Source: Lota lota
Taxonomy: Eukaryota; Chordata; Actinopteri; Gadiformes; Lotidae
DNA length: 64,000 nucleotides
Assembly: GCA_026745465.1 (NCBI GenBank)
Contig: JACYXH010000781.1
Location: 1,901,501 to 1,965,500 of the forward strand
Reading direction: 5' to 3'
Shown here: in pieces, positions 33,457 to 64,000 of the stretch
How the letters are laid out: every line of letters begins with the position of its first letter
Numbering within the stretch: position 1 is the stretch's first letter
Notes under the pieces: generated by a model
The model's input: only the letters and a program-made list of their open reading frames with translations
What the model was told of the DNA's origin: nothing
Databases searched by the model: none
Made by a program: the position numbers and the translations under genes

Positions 33457-34797
33457 GTAGGAGACGTCCGAGTTAGTTAACTAAGGGGTTAATGACTGGT
33501 GCCAAATAAAACCAATCAACCAAAAATGTAACCGTGTCGTTATGTTGGCGGTTGTTGTGTAACGTTATAGGTCTGACTAAAACTGACTTCTCCACGTCTG
33601 CAGCCCGGGTTTGACGTGACCTACATCTACCACAACTTCTACCTGAAAGCAACAACGTGCTCAAAAGGAGCCGTGAATACCAGCAGCTGTCCGTTCAGAA
33701 ACGACAGGGTAAGTAGAGCAGACATAACATTAGTCCGCTACGGAAGCGTAATGCATTCACTTGAGAAAATAAATTCTGCTCGTTTTTCTGAATTAATAAC
33801 ATAATTTTCTCAGAAATCGGAGAAAGGTTTTGTAAAAATAGATCTCGGTTTTTCTGAATTAATGAGATACCTCAAAATCTCAAGAGAAGCTCTCATTCAC
33901 TTAAGAGCTCTATTTCGTTGAAGCAAACGTGTCCCACCTGTTTAATCCAGTTGTTTGAGACGTTTGAGACATTGGGAGATACTCGTGTCCTTAAGTAGTA
34001 TTGATGGCATTGTTATTAGTTTGTCGACTTTGTGCAGGCACCTCTGGACTTTGGGGTTGTTCAGACGGAAAGCCCATTCTGATCTGCTTGACATTGCAGC
34101 GTTTCTCCAGGATCAGTTGAACCGATATGCCATGCTTCACGGATATAAGATGATGCATCTGATTTTGAGGTATCTTGTTAATTCAGAAAAACAGCAGAAT
34201 AAATTTTTGTCATGAAAACATTTCTCAGAATTCTGAGATAGTAAACTCGTTACTTCAGAAGAACAGCAGAATTTTTATTCCATAAAAACGTATCTCAGAA
34301 TTCTGAGATAATTATGTTGTTAATTCAGAAAAACAAGAGCAGAATTTATTTTCCCAAGTGAATGCATTATGCTTCCATAGTCCACTTTCTCTTTCATACC
34401 GTGCGTTTCACTGGAAAGATTGTAGAGCAGATGTCATCTCCTACTAATGAACCTGCGTGTTATGACTAGTTTGGTATCCTTGTATCCGTTCAGCCGTTAA
34501 TCGACTGTGCCGTGTGTTACAAAACCTATGACGGGGTTATCGAGGCCACACCCAAGCCCTACGTCCACTGCATCCACAAACCGGCTCTGACCGAGGTCAG
34601 TACACATGATTCACCTTTAACCCACTGCACTGCAATAATATTCAAACCTCGTAATATTGAATCCCGTGGGGTTGGGGTTAACGAAAGCATGTGTTGTTGT
34701 TTGGTGTCAGGACATGAAGACAATCAGGGTTAACCACTGTAATGAGATGGGCTACAGCAGCGGAGCTCCCACTCTCCTGGCCTCCAGAGGGGGATGA
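33265..34797 (+). CDS. rarres2: Chemerin-like secreted protein, copy B (intact), four exons
   Basis: Exons 33265-33456, 33604-33708, 34494-34595, 34711-34797: 161 residues, all GT-AG, all phase 0. Signal peptide MAAVLLWLLAAGTLLVSAGA (residues 1-20). The cystatin-like domain follows: YKKGVDLAVDKLNSHVG (helix), FLFFKSLLKSDIQ, DVTYIYHNFYLKATTC, CPFRNDR, IDCAVCYKTYDG, KPYVHCIHKPALTE, RVNHCNEMGYSSGAP. Six cysteines in a C..C..CxxC..C..C pattern, as in human chemerin. Chemerin is a secreted chemoattractant/adipokine acting on CMKLR1-type receptors after C-terminal trimming. The C-terminus here, LLASRGG, does not resemble the mammalian active peptide. Another cystatin-fold secreted protein is the alternative. 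AATAAA at about 34943. Confidence 0.82.
33604..33708 (+). CDS. rarres2: rarres2 copy B exon 2
   Basis: 35 codons with the first two cysteines (TTC and SSC), ending PFRNDR. Acceptor cgtctgcag, donor gtaagt. Confidence 0.85.
33735..34382. mobile_element. Fold-back element with long inverted ends in rarres2 copy B intron 2
   Basis: The left end 'ggaagcgtaatgcattcac' through 'aaataaattctgctc' and beyond is the inverse of the right end (to 'gtgaatgcattatgcttcc' at 34,379). The inverted match runs about 90 bases. Inside are copies of the palindromic block 'tctcagaattctgagat'. No coding capacity, so a MITE or foldback element. It makes up most of intron 2 (33,709-34,493). Confidence 0.75.
34494..34595 (+). 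CDS. rarres2: rarres2 copy B exon 3
   Basis: 34 codons, LIDCAVCYKTYDG and PKPYVHCIHKPALTE, carrying the CxxC pair and the fifth cysteine. Donor gtcagt. Confidence 0.85.
34711..34797 (+). CDS. rarres2: rarres2 copy B exon 4
   Basis: 28 codons plus TGA: DMKTIRVNHCNEMGYSSGAP and TLLASRGG, with the sixth cysteine. Confidence 0.85.
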   Translation, partial: DMKTIRVNHCNEMGYSSGAPTLLASRGG

Positions 34798-34965
34798 CAT
34801 ATTGGGAGAGTTTGAAATCTCTATGTCTTGTTTTAAACACTATAGTGACCTTTTTGTAATTCTTTCCCATAGGCCATATTCCTTTGCACTGTGCTCTTTT
34901 ATATTCTGCTGAACATGTATCAATTACTGTAGTGTATAATTCAATAAAATCTGCGTGAATGACAT

Positions 34966-36820
34966 AGTTGCGGATCTTTCAATTTAAACCATCGGTGAGG
35001 ATGCTAGGACACAATTCCACACATTTATTATTGTTCAGACACTAGACTCAATACTTGCAGCAAATTGATATTTGTAAATGTAGTATCTTTGACCGTAATC
35101 TTCAAGTTCAAGTTCTTTATTTAGTCAAATGCACAACAAAACATGCAGTAGCAGTCATTGATGGCAATGAAATTCACATGTTCCAAACTCTCCTCGACAG
35201 TGCAGGTACTAAGTAGTATATACAATAAATAAAGTAAAAATAACAAGATAGTGATAATATGGTTCTGTACATTGTGAATAGTTAAATATATGTACAGCAA
35301 ACAAACAACGACTATTATATATATGTTATTTTGTGCGTGCTTTTGGGGGGCGTGTTGGGGTGATCACAGTTCAGAGTTCAATAGTCTTGGGGTTTGGGGG
35401 AAGAAGCTGTCCTTGAACCTGGTGGTTTGTGTGCGGATGCTCCTGTACTGTCTGCCAGACGGCCACTCAGTGAAAAGTCTCTTTCTCTTTCTTTGGTGAC
35501 GTCAGATGTTTCTGGTAAGCCTTATACAAAAAAGAAAAAAGGACTAATAAAACTCCTCCTCCGATCACCCTTTGTTGGTTTTATGTTTTTATTTCCTGTG
35601 TATTTAGGAGAGCTGCAGCGATTAGTCATTCGACAGAATAGTCATCTAATTTTGATCATCGATAAATTATTGAAATAATTTATCCAGTAGAAATAACAAA
35701 CATTTGCTGCTTAACGTTGCAGTTCACTTCAAATATTTTGATCATGGATCATTATAAAAGGAATAGTTTAGTTATTCTTCGCTGCTTGTCAGATAAATTA
35801 AGCACATTTAAGACATCACTTGTTTAGACTGTGGCAACTTGTGATAGCATTATGTCTCTCTATCCAATGAATTTAGAGGAATTTATTGCAATGCCTTTTA
35901 TTCCCAATGTGTTTCAGTTGTGCAGTTGATGATGCTTTGTTAGTCACTTCATGTATGGCTAGATTATCATATATTTCCTTGAGGCCCTCTTTCATTTAAA
36001 ATAGACCCCAGGTCTCTAGGTCACTCCCAAGTGTCCTTGACCCCTAGGTCACCTACTAAATACACCACTTCCTTTACAGCTAGAGCCTCAAAATGGATAA
36101 TTTAATCAGGCCTTAATGCCCCTTTTCCTATTAAATGGATCTGAAGACTCCCAAATAATTATGTGTCCCCATGAATGGTGAACTTGCTTCACTCCCTGTT
36201 TGTCTATGTCCCCTTTGATGACAATTTTAGTAGTCTTTTTGAATATCTTTTTAAGTCTGCCTTTTACTTTATTGATTGAATTCACACTTCAAAAACCTTT
36301 TAAGCTTATTTTTTCATGATTATCATGTTCAACTAAATGTATTTATAAAATAAACCTGTTGAATGTCATCCCTGGGTCACTCAAAATTGTATTTAAAGAA
36401 AATCATCAGTTACATAAACTAAAACTTGTGTCTGGTCATTTGTGCTGTATGTAGCCTTGGGTTTCAGTTAAGTTAATGGATGTCTTTGCAACGCATACGG
36501 TCACGGGACTTTCAATTGTGAGCGTTTATTAATACGGCCGCGACACACTGTGGTTCAAGTTCATGTGTATCTCCGGATCCCTGAATAGTGAATAGCATCG
36601 ATAGACTGTTCTATTCCATATTATAGACATCAATTACTTTACTGTATTTGTTGTTACAGAACCACAACTGTTACCTTGAAAACCCTATAAAACACCGTCA
36701 AACTTTCTACTGCCGTCCGTGTGGATTTTATTCTTTTGGTGTTTTGATTGACACCCGGGAGTGGGTGCTGCTCATCTTAAACCAGTCCTAATATACAAAG
36801 CTCTCCACAGCCTTAATGTT
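34966..36820. other. Spacer between rarres2 copies B and C
   Basis: No gene seen. 35,105-35,510 is a LINE remnant; the rest is AT-rich and unassigned. Confidence 0.5.
35100..35510 (-). mobile_element. LINE 3'-end fragment
   Basis: 'caagttctttatttagtcaa' through 'gaagaagctgtccttgaacc' and 'ggatgctcctgtactgtctg' resembles the inverse of fish non-LTR element 3' ends, similar in layout to the minus-strand remnant at 5.4-6.2 kb. No intact coding sequence. Confidence 0.6.
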
Positions 36821-38076
36821 GATCCCAGGCTACTTGGGGAGCAACTCCTCAGTTCCTCAGGCGAGGCACGTCTTCCATCACTTCCACCTGAAGCCTGCAG
36901 GTGTGCTAAAGGCACGAGTCCTGCCCCGGTGCAGACGTGTGTAGAAGTAGATTCAAATCAAGGTGCAAGATTCCAAGTCAGATTCTTCCAAAAACACCGC
37001 GGAGTCAATACTTCACATTCAACACTTAATTCGTGGGCTCACGCAGGATACCCTAAACAACCACCAGAGTCCTTCCGTGGTTACCTAATTTATCTTTTTC
37101 TGTGTGTTAATCCTGCGTCCACTCCCATTATTGTTCTCCCATTAAAGTTGTCCATTCATTGCAAAACACAGTACATTAAAGCACATGACAAGGGCGGGGC
37201 TCTCAGTTACCTCCAATCATTACCTGTTATCATACAAAAAGGTGTAACCCATTGATTCCTATTGGGTTACTGTTATTCAAATCAAGCCAATCACAAACCG
37301 CCTACACTCTAGGCTAAAGTTTTGGCAGGGTGTGATACCTGGGCAAGATGGGCCCCAGACCTGTTGGTCTGAGGGGGATCTGTCGTTGGACTGTGAGACA
37401 AAGGAAGGGCCATTTGGGATTGGCCTGGCAGGGAGGAGGATGAGAACAAGATGAAGGTGAATACACATAAAGTGTTTGATCAACTCTTCAAAAAAGGAAA
37501 AGGTGTCATCAACTAACAGTGGGGGTCAGAGACAGGGCTCTGGCAGGGAGGGGGAAAACAGCATGAGGTGTAACCATATCTAACGGTTTAGCAATTAATA
37601 CAATCTTCAACATTCCTCCGTTTGAGACTCCTAAGTCTCACCAATCCAATTAATACAATCCTCAACGCATGCCCCTTCAGGAAAGAGTGAGAACAGCTCA
37701 ATTCTGAAGGTTCATTGTCTTACATATGACATATCAGCTTGTCTAAACGTGTTTCATGTTGCTTTGTGTACTTCTTCAGCCTCCGATGGACTGCACAGTG
37801 TGCTACAAAGTGTTTGGAGGTGAAATAGAGACTCAAGCCAAACCATATGTCCACTGCATCCAAAAACCAAAACTCACCCAGCTAGGCCCTGCCACGTGAC
37901 CACCTATTCTGAGACCATGTTGATAGCTAAGAACCTAAAACTCTTAAAATGTCCATATGTTGACTGTTTTAGATGTTGTTGTGCATCAGGAGATGACCGT
38001 GACGCGGTTGAACCACTACAAGAGACTAAGTTACATGAGTGGAGCAGCCACCATATTTGCTATCCGCCTGAACTGA
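36820..38076 (+). pseudogene. Chemerin-like copy C, pseudogene split by a repeat
   Basis: Matches copy D. The 5'UTR-like 'ggagcaactcctcagt' is joined directly to mid exon 2 (36861-36939), so exon 1 and intron 1 are deleted. Exon 2 is then interrupted by about 730 bases (36940-37668) and resumes 'gccccttcagg' (to 37686). Exon 3 (37780-37881) still reads MDCTVCYKVFGGEIET and AKPYVHCIQKPKL, but its donor is ct instead of gt. Exon 4 (37990-38076) reads RLNHYKRLSYMSGAA, with the last cysteine changed to Tyr. Cannot encode a secreted protein. Confidence 0.88.
36940..37668. mobile_element. Repeat inserted into exon 2 of rarres2 copy C
   Basis: Starts 'tgtagaagtagattcaaatc' and ends near 'taatacaatcctcaacgca', replacing the point where copy D reads 'cagacgtgccccttcagg'. 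TG...CA ends would suit a solo LTR, but no clean target-site duplication is visible. The central part (37,215-37,605) matches 6,172-6,660. Confidence 0.7.
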
Positions 38077-38319
38077 CTCTATTGGCTGTTACTAGGCGTA
38101 CCTTACACTCTGTTGGTTGTCATTAGGCCTAATTAATATCCTATTGGCTTTTTATTTTTATAAATGATTTATTTCCTATTATACTTTCCAATGAAACACA
38201 TTTGTGTAACTTGCGGGCCTTGGGGACTTCATTTTATGACTTTATAAGAGGCTAATGAACTTTGTAATGAAATATATTTTCAATTAGAGAGAAATTAAAG
38301 TTGAAATGACAGCCCAGAC

Positions 38320-39020
38320 CAATTTGCAAATGCGTATTAGTGTGGAACCTCTCAGTTTATTTATGGGGCGTTATCAACTGGCGCCAACCCAAAATGCCTC
38401 TGGACGCAATTGGATAGACCTACAACCAATCACAGCAACTAAACGTGGTTGTTTATGAAAATGCCTCAACGGCTCTCCCATAGCTATTCAACACTTATTT
38501 TAACAAGTGAACATTGCTTACAAAGCCTTTAATCTCTCTTTGGTGACAGATGTTTGTGCTTAGCCTTATAGGATAGGAACAAATGCCTCATAAAACACCT
38601 AAATATATTCATAACAGTGATAGGCCTACTGGTTGGGGTTCTCTATAGGCCGATCATTTCTCAGAAACTTGTCTTTGTTTGTTACACAGGATATAAAAAC
38701 ATAAAACAAAGAAACAAAACTAGCCATAAAACAGTGAAATGTGTTCACAGTTATTGTTGCAGACAAGGAATCAAGGACATGACTATAAACTATCCTTGTT
38801 GATATGTTTGGGATAGCCCTTGCACTAATAAAGGCCTAATAGGAACATTATTAATACATTATTTTAAGACTTGCATGGGGTAACTTCTCGGAAACTTGTC
38901 TATCAGTTTCAGACTAAGCTGTGCCTGGAACTAGCTGGGGTGTGTGGGGGTTGTCAGGGTTTGTTATGGTGGAGGAGCCGGGAGGGAGGGGGGAGGCTCT
39001 TGTTTGGGACCCGTTGGGAC
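38320..39020. other. Spacer between rarres2 copies C and D
   Basis: No gene seen. Sequence after copy C (38,150-38,310) matches that after copy D (40,220-40,380), so the duplicated unit extends past the last exon. Confidence 0.5.
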
Positions 39021-39096
39021 CTGTTGTTAATGTTTATCCCGGGCTGCCTGTGGAGCAACTCCTCAGTCGAGGAGCTTTGCGGACGCAGAACAGAAC

Positions 39097-40145
39097 ATGT
39101 GTGTCTTGCTGTGGGTGGTGCTTGCGGTCGGGGTGCTGCTGGGTCCTACGCAGGCCAGGGACGAATATAGCCAGCTGGACCAGAACAACCAGGCCGGTGT
39201 GGACCTTGTCCTCCAACAACTGCAGGCTTATGCCGGAGTTCAGATGCACTTCCTCTTCTTCCGGACAATTGAGAAGTCTGACATCGAGGTAATCTATATA
39301 TTATTTGGAAAACATTTGTTTTACATATTCCTGAAGGAAATGTATAAAATGTAGGTACATTGGTAATTATTGACAATAACTAAACATTGTGGTAAATAGC
39401 CCACAATGGGTAAACAAAAAGTTTAATATAGGCCACAAGCACCCAGTTAATTTATCCATGATTATGAAGTCCTTTCGATTATTTAATCGATACAAATTTA
39501 ATTCCTAATCGCACATAATTGAATAACATTATACAATTGTAAACTAATGGCATGTTAGTATTGTTTATTTTGACATCCAATGGTTTAACATAAGGCCTCT
39601 CTAAAAGTGAAACGTTCCATGCCGTTCCAGGCTGGGTTCGGGACGAGACACATCTCCCACCACTTCCACCTGAAGCCACCACGTGTCCTAAAGGCACGAG
39701 CACTGCCACCGCGCAGACGTGCCCCTTCAGGAACGATAGAGTGAGAACATCTTAATTATGAAAGTTCATTGTCTTACATATTTTGACAAATCCGCCTGTC
39801 TCAAACATGAAGTCGTTTCGTGTTGCTTTGTGTTCTTCTTCAGCCTCTGATGGACTGCACAGTGTGCTACAAAATGTTTAGAGATGAAATAGAGACTGAG
39901 CCAAAGCCGTATGTCCACTGCATCCAAAAACCAAAACTCACCAGGGTAGGTCTGCCACGTGACAATCTATTATGAGACCTTCATGTTCATAGCTTATAAC
40001 TCAAAACTCTTAAAATGTCCAAAATGTACTTGTTTTTGATATTTTTCTTCATCAGGTGATGGTTCAAACGCGGTTGGACCACTGCAGTAGGATGAGTTAC
40101 ACGAGAGGATCGCCGACCCTATTGGCTTCCGGTACACCCAACTGA
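39097..40145 (+). pseudogene. rarres2: Chemerin-like copy D, complete but with a one-base frameshift in exon 2
   Basis: Four exons: 39097-39288, 39631-39740, 39844-39945, 40056-40145. Exon 1 encodes the signal peptide MCVLLWVVLAVGVLLGPTQA and GVDLVLQQLQAYAGV, then HFLFFRTIEKSDIE. Exon 3 reads MDCTVCYKMFRDEIETEP and KPYVHCIQKPKLTR; exon 4 reads RLDHCSRMSYTRGSPTLL. All splice sites are good. Exon 2 is 110 bases, not a multiple of three: after HISHHFHLK one base is missing, and the next frame then gives CPKGT...CPFRNDR. As written the frame ends in a premature stop. All six family cysteines are otherwise present. It may be a young pseudogene, a polymorphic null, or a working gene with one sequencing error. 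AATAAA at about 40239. Confidence 0.75.
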
Positions 40146-40521
40146 CATGTCCAGCACTACCACCTGACACCCTATTGGCTGTCACTACTTAGCTCAATAG
40201 TTGTGCTACCGTGTAGAATACTTTCATTATTATTTTTTAAATAAATGACTATTTTCTTTACTATACTTTCAAATGAAAATGTAACGCAGTTTTGTTCGAT
40301 TAGTAACTGGCGGGACTTGAAGACTTATTTGTATTCACTTTAAAAGAGGCACATTTTTCAATTAAAGTTTAAATACTCTTTTCTTTACTCAAGAGCATGT
40401 TTTTTTTTCTTTCTGTTGAGCTAATTTCATAACAGACCGAACCCGAAGGCGTTCACGAGTCAGCGGTTAAACGCTTGGAACAACAGCGACACATACTTAC
40501 TGTAATACTGAGCAGCAAGCC

Positions 40522-40642
<121 letters not shown>

Positions 40643-40677
40643 GTTTGTAATTTGAATATTTTGACATAAAGAAGTTA

Positions 40678-41275
40678 TCAGTCCTTGTATCCTTAACAAA
40701 GTCGTTTACATTGTCAATAACACCAATTAAATAAACAGTCTACTCTGAAACGTTTGACATAATTTAATCAGGAAAGAAGTCTTAAACTATTACGTTATGG
40801 TTTTGCTGAATGACTTCCTATCTTGTGTCAGACATTACAGTCGTAAAAACTAGGCCTATCTCTAAATGTACGTCTGTCTGTTTCTCTCTGTAATCTGTCC
40901 GTCGTGATGGCTGAGTCATGCTTCGACCAACAACAGAATCTGCTCAGACAGCACATCACAGCTTTAGTGACTCAGGGCTTTCTGGGTAGAAGAGAAACAG
41001 CGATTCCCTCTGGAGAAATACTGCATTACGCTCTACTACACATGTAGGCTACGTTTATGTAGAGCATGGTTGATATTGAATCCCTTATTAGTCTTTGTAT
41101 CTTTAACAAGGTCGTTTACATCATCCATTAATAGTCAACTCTTAAACATTTCACATAATTTCATCACTAAAGAAAACGTATACCCTTACAGTATAGTTTT
41201 GCTGAATGACTTTCTATCTTGTTTCAGAGTAGACATTAGTCTTATAAACGAAGCCTATCTGTAAATGTACGTGTG

Positions 41276-41356
<81 letters not shown>

Positions 41357-41505
41357 ATCTGTCCACCTTGATGGCTTTATGCTTCGACCAACAGAATCTG
41401 CTCAGAGAACACACTACAACTTTAGTTACTCAGGGGTTTCTTTCTAGAAGAGAAACAGCGATTCCCTCTGGAGAAATACTACATTACAGTCTACTTTCAC
41501 TGACA
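40678..41505. repeat. Tandem duplication of a 0.4 kb unit
   Basis: Unit 1 (about 40,678-41,040) and unit 2 (about 41,085-41,505) share, in order, 'tttgctgaatgactt', 'atgcttcgaccaaca', 'gaatctgctcag', and 'agaaacagcgattccctctg' with 'gagaaatac'. Unit 2 carries a TC array (41,279-41,355) where unit 1 has only 'tgtttctctctgtaa'. Confidence 0.85.
41279..41355. repeat. (TC)n microsatellite
   Basis: About 76 bases of pure TC, inside the second unit of the tandem duplication. Confidence 0.97.
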
Positions 41506-42674
41506 TCTAGATTTTAGTATAGCATAGGCCTTTTATTTGGCTCAGATGACATAACAGCTGAACAATATAGACGGCTGCTACTGTTTTGGATTGAGGGCAT
41601 CATAATTTTCTCTGAACAGAGGAATCAATAAATAAACCTCCGACCAATGAATCCATTGGTTCATTACCTCACGGTACTTTCATAACGCCGTGTAATAACA
41701 GTTTTCCTACGAACAACGCAGTGTTTGTCTGAAAACCAACAAATTCCACGCTTTCCAGACGCGCACATTGTTCACGTCATTTTAGATTTTATATGTTTAT
41801 TGCCTTTTTGTATTTCTGTGTTTACAGTTTGTTATAGATTTTCCATTCTCCATTTTCCATTCCATTCTGTTATTAGTATTTTGCTATATTAACAGGGCAA
41901 CTGTGACAGAAATAATTTCCTCCAGTAATAGTTAACATAAAGATACAACTAAAAAATAAAATTAAAATAAATGCATGTTAGAGTCTGCGCCAATCTTTCA
42001 AACGTTACGGTACTCCCCCCCCCCATCCCCGGCTTATCCCCACCCCATCCCCTCACCCCCACCCCACCCGCCTCGCAGCGTGCTTGGCTCGAGCCCACGG
42101 TTTTCTAGGCAGGGCGCGCGACAAAATTGAATCACTTACACACAAGAGAAGAAGAAGAAGAAGACGACGACGAAGAAGAAGAATAAGAAGAAGGCGTTTG
42201 ATGTGAACGCGATGGTGGGGCAGAGCATCAAGGATATTGTTTGTTTTGCATTTGAAGCTGTTCCTCGTGCTGCTCGTGCTGTGTGATAGGGGGCCAGAAC
42301 AACATATTGCTCAATCTATTTTGCGTGAAGTTCCTGGCAGCCGTCAGGATATCTGCAATATCTTCCTGAATCGGGTGCCCCCCACCCCACCCCCATGGTA
42401 GTAACATGTCCCCACAGCAACATGATTTTGTGTCGAGTAAATAATTTATAGCGGGTTTGGCTTTTTTCCCCCACGGGTTAACTTGCTGGACTGGACACCC
42501 CTGCGTGTAGTAGGACCTTTTAACTGCACGATGTTTTAAGCGCCAAGGACTCCACGGGGAAACGGCTGGCGTAGGTACTCGGCTGGCGGTGAACGGCGGG
42601 CGAGGCAACGTCTCTGCTCTCGCTTTTAGTGTACGACAAACCAAGGGGGAAGGCTGAACAACACACGGAATACC

Positions 42675-63577
<20,903 letters not shown>

Positions 63578-64000
63578 TAAGACACGTACACATTACTTTA
63601 TTACTATTACCAACTATAACTAATTATTATTTAATCTATTCGAAATACTGTATGGGTTTGAGGAGGTATTAACAGATAGTACAGAATTGTTGTTGTATAC
63701 AGCCTCTGTTGGGTGTTATTCCTTTTTCAGGGAACTTTATTAACTTTATTTATCCTGAGGGAAATCGTTTGTCACGTTGCTGCTCAAGATAGAAAAATAA
63801 TAACTATAAAATAGAGAAAATATAGTAAAGAAGTAAAAAATATAAACACAAACATACAGTAATCCTGTCATATGCATATAAACACAAAGATATGTAAAAT
63901 ATACATAAACCGACCATCAAGTGTCTTTTTGGGGTGTGTTTATTGTGGAGGTTTATTATGCTGGGAGGATTAATATGTTGTTATTTCAGCTGTGTTTCTT
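63578..64000 (+). other. nrbp2 intron 7 (partial) with LINE-like remnant
   Basis: No further exon before the window ends. 'ttaactttatttatcctgag' with 'ggaaatcgtttg' near 63,740 resembles a fish LINE 3' end. Confidence 0.55.

Overview
The window is nuclear DNA from a teleost fish. The evidence is spliced vertebrate genes with GT-AG introns, a fish-type Tc1-like transposon, tRNA-derived SINEs with LINE tails, a LINE reverse-transcriptase remnant, and very long CA/GA microsatellites. I cannot name the species. All recognised host genes lie on the + strand. Most long open frames are artefacts of simple repeats.

Layout. (1) 1-9.8 kb: no convincing gene; LINE/SINE remnants, a CA array and small tandem repeats. 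(2) 9.9-29.7 kb: a complete slc4a2 (AE2) chloride/bicarbonate exchanger gene with 22 coding exons, all in phase, predicting about 1218 residues. One intron holds a dead antisense Tc1-like transposon and a candidate 84-nt cassette exon; several others are largely tandem repeats. (3) 32.0-40.15 kb: a tandem cluster of four chemerin-like (rarres2) copies. A is a 5'-truncated pseudogene, B is intact (161 residues, six cysteines), C is a pseudogene split by an inserted repeat, and D is complete except for one missing base in exon 2. (4) 42.6 kb to the right edge: the 5' part of nrbp2 (nuclear receptor binding protein pseudokinase). Seven exons are visible, with an 18.5 kb first intron full of microsatellites; the gene runs off the window.

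The genes are not one pathway: a membrane anion exchanger, a secreted chemoattractant/adipokine family and an intracellular pseudokinase adaptor. From general knowledge, human SLC4A2 and RARRES2 both lie at 7q36.1, so their adjacency here fits conserved linkage and supports the chemerin call.

Most worth a second look: the four-copy chemerin cluster in different stages of decay; the candidate slc4a2 cassette exon, followed by an exon whose acceptor sits behind a TG repeat; a 78-bp tandem duplication that copied the exon 15 splice acceptor; introns whose repeats run into splice sites; and an apparent reading-frame break between the likely start codon of nrbp2 and its conserved body.
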